A stretch of DNA of 64,000 nucleotides from Voacanga thouarsii. Its lineage: Eukaryota > Streptophyta > Magnoliopsida > Gentianales > Apocynaceae. The stretch covers positions 372,001-436,000 of the forward strand of contig JANUWF010001217.1 of assembly GCA_026120185.1 (NCBI GenBank). Direction: 5' to 3'. A model generated the notes under the pieces. It saw nothing but the letters and a program-made list of their open reading frames with translations, did no database searches and had not been told where the DNA came from. The translations under genes and the position numbers were made by a program. Below are positions 59,198 to 64,000 of the stretch, piece by piece (position 1 is the first letter of the stretch; every line of letters begins with the position of its first letter).

Positions 59198-60180
59198 TGA
59201 TGAGACTCCACTTTAATATGGAGGTCAAGATCAAGGAAGAGGAGGCATAGCCGTGCAAGGATAAGAACCGATAACAAGATTTAGGACCAAAAAGCTTCAA
59301 GATGATTTTCAATTACTCATAAAATCATGCCTGAGGATGGAAGAGGATTAGAAGGTTGAGGAAGCTAGCCAAGAGCTCATTTTGCTAACTATCCAAGAAG
59401 GACCCCAACAAGAACTCAAGTCGGCAATAAAGACGGACAAAATTTGACCAAAAGATGGCCTTTCAGCGGACAGTCAGCGCCGGCTTCAACCTACACACGA
59501 CGGCCCAAAAACAGTGCATAATCAGTGCCGGTTTAAGAGCCCTAACCGGCGCCGGCTCCAGTCTGGACAATCGATTGTTGCCCCGCATTTTTTATATTTT
59601 CTCCATTTTAAATGTTTTGTAAATACCTATTAAGACCCTAAATTGTATTAGAATCTCAGGGATTACTTAGTTAGAGTTAGGATAGTATAAATATAATTTT
59701 TAGTGATTTGACAATACAATTCACATACTTTATTTAAATTTGAAGAGAGAGTCTTGAGAGGCCTTAACCTCCTTATTCATCTTGTTCAAGACCATGCTTA
59801 AAACTTAGTCCTCCTTATAAATGAGTTTATAAATCTTTTAGATAATCCAGTGTAGTTTCTTTCAATGGGTCTTAGTTGATTTGCTCTTCTAAAGTTTGTT
59901 TGAATTCCATTACTTGAGTGCCTATTTTCTCTATTCTTTTTGTCCTTGTTTACCTTTGTTGCTTCAAAGATATTGGAGTGAGATTATAGTAGAACTTTCT
60001 ACTATTCTTAAGGATCTTTGAAGCCTAATTCTTCAAGGGTTTGATAGAGGGTAGGTTGTTAGTTTAATTTCTCCTTTTTGTCTCAAGAAATTTACTGTTT
60101 TGGTCCCATGGGATGAGCTGAACTCATAATCAACTAAACCATCCATAACACCAAGAAAAAGCCTACTCAAGATCATACCA
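59198..60180 (+). repeat. Probable 5' LTR of the gypsy element
   Basis: About 980 bp from TGATGAGACTCC to GATCATACCA, the last CA before the primer-binding site. It contains TATAAATA at 59686-59693 and several GCCGGC/GCCGGT motifs near 59480-59560. Ends are inferred, not proven by a second copy. Confidence 0.55.
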
Positions 60181-60187
60181 AATAGTT

Positions 60188-60198
60188 TGGTATCAAAG
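60188..60198 (+). other. Gypsy primer-binding site, initiator-Met tRNA type
   Basis: TGGTATCAAAG closely matches TGGTATCAGAG, the complement of the plant initiator methionine tRNA 3' end. It contrasts with the copia family in this window. Confidence 0.65.
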
Positions 60199-61095
60199 TA
60201 AGGAAAGCTTTGATTCTAATCAAAGCTTGAAAGTAAGAAAATGAGCCCTACAAAGTTGAAGAAAAACAAGAGAAATCTCATAACTCAAAAAAATGCTACA
60301 AAAAGGTCATGTTATCTTTGCTATTTCTTCATTTTTTTTTTCCTTGACAAAATTGCTCCTTGAAGTTAGTATATTGATTGGGAACAAATTTATCTTGTGA
60401 TTGTGGTGAAAATGAGCTTGAATTTGAGTGAAAATATTGGTTGGTTTTGAGTAACGGGATTGCAACAAATGTGTTTGATAAATGTTCTATGAGAATGCTT
60501 TTGGCTATAGTTGGGAACTTTGATTCGTAATTTTCATTTCTTGGGATATTGGGACTTAGTATATCACTCTATTGTTGAATTCCATACTCATTGAACTCAA
60601 TTTTACTAGTACACACTTGTGATCTTGTTCTTCATAATCCTAGTTTTAGTTGTTCTTGTTTCTTTGTTCTTGCTAACTCTTGTTTGTTTATTGTTTAGAA
60701 GTGTTTCTTTGTGCGTCTAGTGTTTGTTCTTGTGTTGATTAAGTCCACATTTCTTGAAATTCTTGATTAAAAAACTTATTTGCTTAAGGTGCCCAACAAG
60801 TATTTGTTGAAATTCTCCTAAGACCCCCTAATTGAAAAAATTCATTGATTTGTGTGATTCACTAAGTTGGACTAAATCTTTAGCTATTGGGGAGAATTGG
60901 GATTAAACAAGAAAGATTGAGTATTGAGAAAAAGGCAAGAGGGTGAGACTATTATTAAAAGAGCCTAAGAGAGTAAACACGAGCGTGGAGTGACCAACCT
61001 TTGAGAGCCAACAAGCAAGGAAGTGAAGTGGGGATCTATTTTTCTTTCTAATCTCTTTTGTTTTGCAGGTATAAATAAGTAAATATTTCACCACC

Positions 61096-64000
61096 ATGGC
61101 TCATTATCAAGAGATCTCTAGGCCTAACCCAAGTGGACCTAGTAGACCTCAAGAAGAACAAATTGATATTAGGGTTTTGTGTGATGACTTGCAAGTTATG
61201 ATGAGGACTATGTAAAGTGAATTTCAAAACATGACAAGGGAATTGATAAACCATATTGGACAATCTTCTACCATCACACAAAGGAGAGGCCAAGAGCGAT
61301 TTGAAGTTCCTAACTCTAGGATGGGGGATGGTGATGCCCATACTCCTTCGTTAAATGCCCAATAAGGGAAAAATGGGATGAGCACTCTATCAGGGGATTC
61401 CAACAAGCTCCTATGAGAGGGGGAAGACATGGTATGAAAGGAGGACAAGGTAGGAGTCAAGGAAGGAATGGTGGGAACAGCCTAAGGGGGTTAGAAAGAG
61501 AATTTGAGGGAGTTAATGAATGGTATGAGGGGGAACAAGTTGAAGCTTTTAGAGAACACAATAGAGGATGGGGCAATAGAGGAGGTAGGAGAAAAGGAAA
61601 TGATAAGGAGAGGGAGTTGAACCACATTAAATTGAAAGTGCCTACATTCTATGGCAAGAGTGACCTTGAAACATATTTCGAGTGGAAGAGTAAGATGGAG
61701 ATCTTTCTAGAAAGTGATACCTATAGTGAGAGGTTAAAGGTGAGGTTGTCTATCTTGGGATTTTCGGAGTATGCTTTGGTTTGGTGGGAGCAAGTTAGTA
61801 CACAAAGGAGACAAATGGGAGTGCAAACCGTGGCTAGTTGGAATTTATTGAAAGATATGATGAGGGTTAGGTTTATACCACACCATTACTACAATGATCT
61901 TTACCAAAGGCTCCAATCACTCAAATAAGGGAACAAGAGTGTGGAAGATTACCATAAAGAGATGGAAGTAGTATTGATGAGAGCTCAAATCAATGAGGAT
62001 CCTAGGATAAGGTTCTTGAGAGGATTAAATAGGAAAATTACCAATTTGGTATAATTACACTCCTATGAACGATTGGAGGATATGGTACATGCCGCTATAA
62101 AAATTAAGAGGCAATTAAAGAGAAGGGCATTTACTAAACCACCACTTCCAAATCCCAACACTACTAGCAAGATGCCAATTAAAAAGGATGAAACGCTTAA
62201 GCCATTCCAAAGGGACTTCAACAAACCAATGGAGGGTTGGAAACCTAGAGAGGATTAGAAACCTAGAGAAGGTTGGAACAAGAATAAGGGAAAAGCCATA
62301 GAGAGGCCACAAATGAATAGGGATATCAAGTGTTTTAAGTGCCTTGGATATGGACATACTTCCCATGAGTGTCCAAGCAAGAGAACGATGTATACTAATC
62401 CCTATGGTGAGGTTTTTACCGATGAAGAAGAAAAGGAAGAAAGGTACCAAGGAGACCAAGAGGGAAATGGGGATGAGGAAAGTGATGAAGGAAAAGTTGT
62501 TGGTCAAGAATACTCTTTGGTAGGAGTCACAAGAATGTCATTAAATTCACAAGCCATTGAAGGCCAAGATCACCAACAAAGAGAGAACATTTTCTACACT
62601 AGGTGTCTAATCAATAAGACCTCTTGTAGTGTCATTGTGGATAGTGGGAGTTACACTAACGTGATTAGTGCAAATTTAATTAAAGAATTGGACATGAGAT
62701 AGATTAAACACCCTAAACCCTACAAATTGCAATGGTTGAACGATAAAGGGGAATTGAGAGTAAACAAACAAGTTTTGTTATCTTTTGAGATGGGAAAGTA
62801 CAAAGATGATATGCTATGTGATGTGGTACCCATGCAAGCGGGTCATTTGCTCCTAGGGAGGCCTTGGCAATACGATAGGCATGTAAAGCATGATAGGAGT
62901 AAGAATACATATTCTCAACTTAATGAGGGAACTAAGTTTACCCTCACCCCCATGACCCCTAGTGAGATCATTTGCTCATAGGGAGGCCTTGGCAATATGA
63001 TAGGCATGTACAGTATGATAGGAGAAAGAATACTTATTCCCTACTTAAGGAGGGAACTAAGTTTACCCTCACCCCCATGACCCCTAGTAAGGTGAACAAA
63101 GATTAAAGAATCATGAAGGAGAAAGAAAAGAAAAAGGGAGCGCAAGATGTCAAACAAAAATAAGAAATTGAGAGGAAAGAACAAGAGAGGAAAGAAAAAG
63201 AGTTGAGAGAGAGAATGGTCAAACAAGTATCTTTGACGATCAAAGATAGGAGTGGGCAAGGACAAGAGAGGGGAAGTAAAAGAAGAGTGAATTACTTTGC
63301 AAAAGAAAGTAAGGTCATAAAGGCTATAGAAGCTAAGGAACTAGTTATTCTTCTTTTACACAAAGATTCTTATGTTTCTACTAATGATTCTACATTGTCT
63401 TTGTCTAATGAAATTGCAGCTATTCTTCAAAAATTTGAAGACATTTTTCCAAAAGATGTGTCCGGAGGACTACCACCCATAAGAGGGATTGAACATTAAA
63501 TCGACTTTGTATCCGGAGCCGTCATCCCCAACCGACCGGCATATAGAAGCAACCCAGAGAAATCCAAGGAATTGCAAAAGCAAGTAGAGGCATTTCTTGA
63601 GAAGGGACATGTGAGAGAGAGCCTAAGCCTATGTGCGGTTTCAATTCTCTTGATGCCCAAAAAGGATGGGACATGGCGTATGTGCGTGAATTGTCGCGCT
63701 ATCAACAATATCACGGTAAAGTACCACTATCTCATTCCTAGGCTAGATAACTTGCTTGATAAGCTATTTGGTCATGCATTTTCTCTAAATTTGATTTGAA
63801 ATCCGGTTACCACCAAATTAGAATAAGAGAAGAGGATGAATGGAAAACGGCTTTTAAAACCAAATAAGGGTTGTATGAGTGGCTTGTCATGCCATTTGGA
63901 TTGTCTAATGCTTCTAGTACTTTCATGCGATTAACGCACCATGTTTTGAGGAAATTCATTGGAAAATTTGTTGTTGTGTACTTTGATGATATATTAATCT
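61096..64000 (+). pseudogene. Gypsy gag-pro-RT, with stops
   Basis: ATG 61096 (MAHYQEISRPNPSG). TAA at 61213 and further stops break the N-terminus. Gag continues 61413-61928 with LKVPTFYGKSDLETYFEWKS and YALVWWEQ, then after a stop with YHKEMEVVLMRA. The zinc knuckle is CFKCLGYGHTSHEC (62331-62372). The protease has IVDSGSYTNVISA (62634-62672), then a stop at 62701. RT begins near 63500 (RSNPEKSKELQKQVEAFLEK) and reaches YFDD near 63980-63991 at the window edge, with a one-base loss near 63785 and a stop in KTKQGL-like context near 63863. Not functional as read. Confidence 0.88.
62844..63093 (+). repeat. 125-bp tandem duplication in the gypsy protease region
   Basis: Copy 1 is 62844-62968 and copy 2 is 62969-63093. 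Shared blocks include GGGAGGCCTTGGCAATA and GAGGGAACTAAGTTTACCCT. The copies differ at roughly a dozen positions. The length is not a multiple of three, so copy 2 is out of frame. Confidence 0.85.

Larger units (their letters stand above)
59198..64000 (+). mobile_element. Ty3/gypsy element, 5' part, cut by window edge
   Basis: 5' LTR, primer-binding site, leader, gag, protease and the first part of RT, running off the right edge. Gene order (protease then RT) and RT motifs (KKDGTWRMCV, RAINNITVKY, YFDDIL) are of gypsy type. The exact left end is uncertain (59191 or 59198) because the 3' LTR is outside the window. Confidence 0.9.

Noticed and set aside
1..64000. tRNA or rRNA genes
   Set aside because: I looked for cloverleaf A and B boxes and rRNA signatures while reading and saw none convincing; the tRNA-like 15-mers are primer-binding sites.

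Overview
The window looks like nuclear DNA of a eudicot plant. The evidence is AT-rich sequence, intron-split genes of plant-only families (organellar RNase P PRORP1, an ABI-like ABIL5, an HMA5-type copper ATPase, a SULTR3 sulfate transporter), and about half the window made of LTR retrotransposons. I cannot name the species.

Layout. 1-8736: two facing remnants of one Ty1/copia family (A on +, B on -). 8800-14450: a graveyard of truncated host gene pieces (patatin-like lipase on -, aldo/keto reductase on +, HMA5-like ATPase on +). 15145-25627: a tandem pair of copia elements (C and D) sharing one middle LTR. 25628-31559: sequence without intact genes, holding a broken SULTR3 fragment and the end of a probable CACTA element. 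31560-37087: copia E, a complete insertion with target duplication ACACC. 37088-39191: AT-rich DNA and a long ATT microsatellite. 39192-44814: copia F, an older complete insertion with target duplication ATCCC. 45898-47523: an intact seven-exon ABIL5-like gene (-). 49838-54199: a seven-exon PRORP1-like gene (-), complete except for one single-base frameshift. 55520-59136: exons of one or two unrecognised genes (-). From about 59.2 kb to the right edge: the 5' half of a Ty3/gypsy element (+), cut by the window inside reverse transcriptase.

The only host genes that appear functional are ABIL5-like (SCAR/WAVE complex, actin control) and PRORP1-like (tRNA 5' maturation in organelles). They are neighbours in the same direction but have no obvious functional link. 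Everything left of 45 kb is transposons and gene debris.

The most notable observations are: a primer-binding site in all the copia copies with a 5' end that matches the anticodon arm of tRNA-Ile rather than a tRNA 3' end; a middle LTR that is itself a crossover product; a recurrent CAG/CTG-specific difference between copies that may be a methylation-linked sequencing artefact; and three GC-AG introns by my reading, two of them in the PRORP gene. All identifications are from reading translations and motifs by eye; no search was run.
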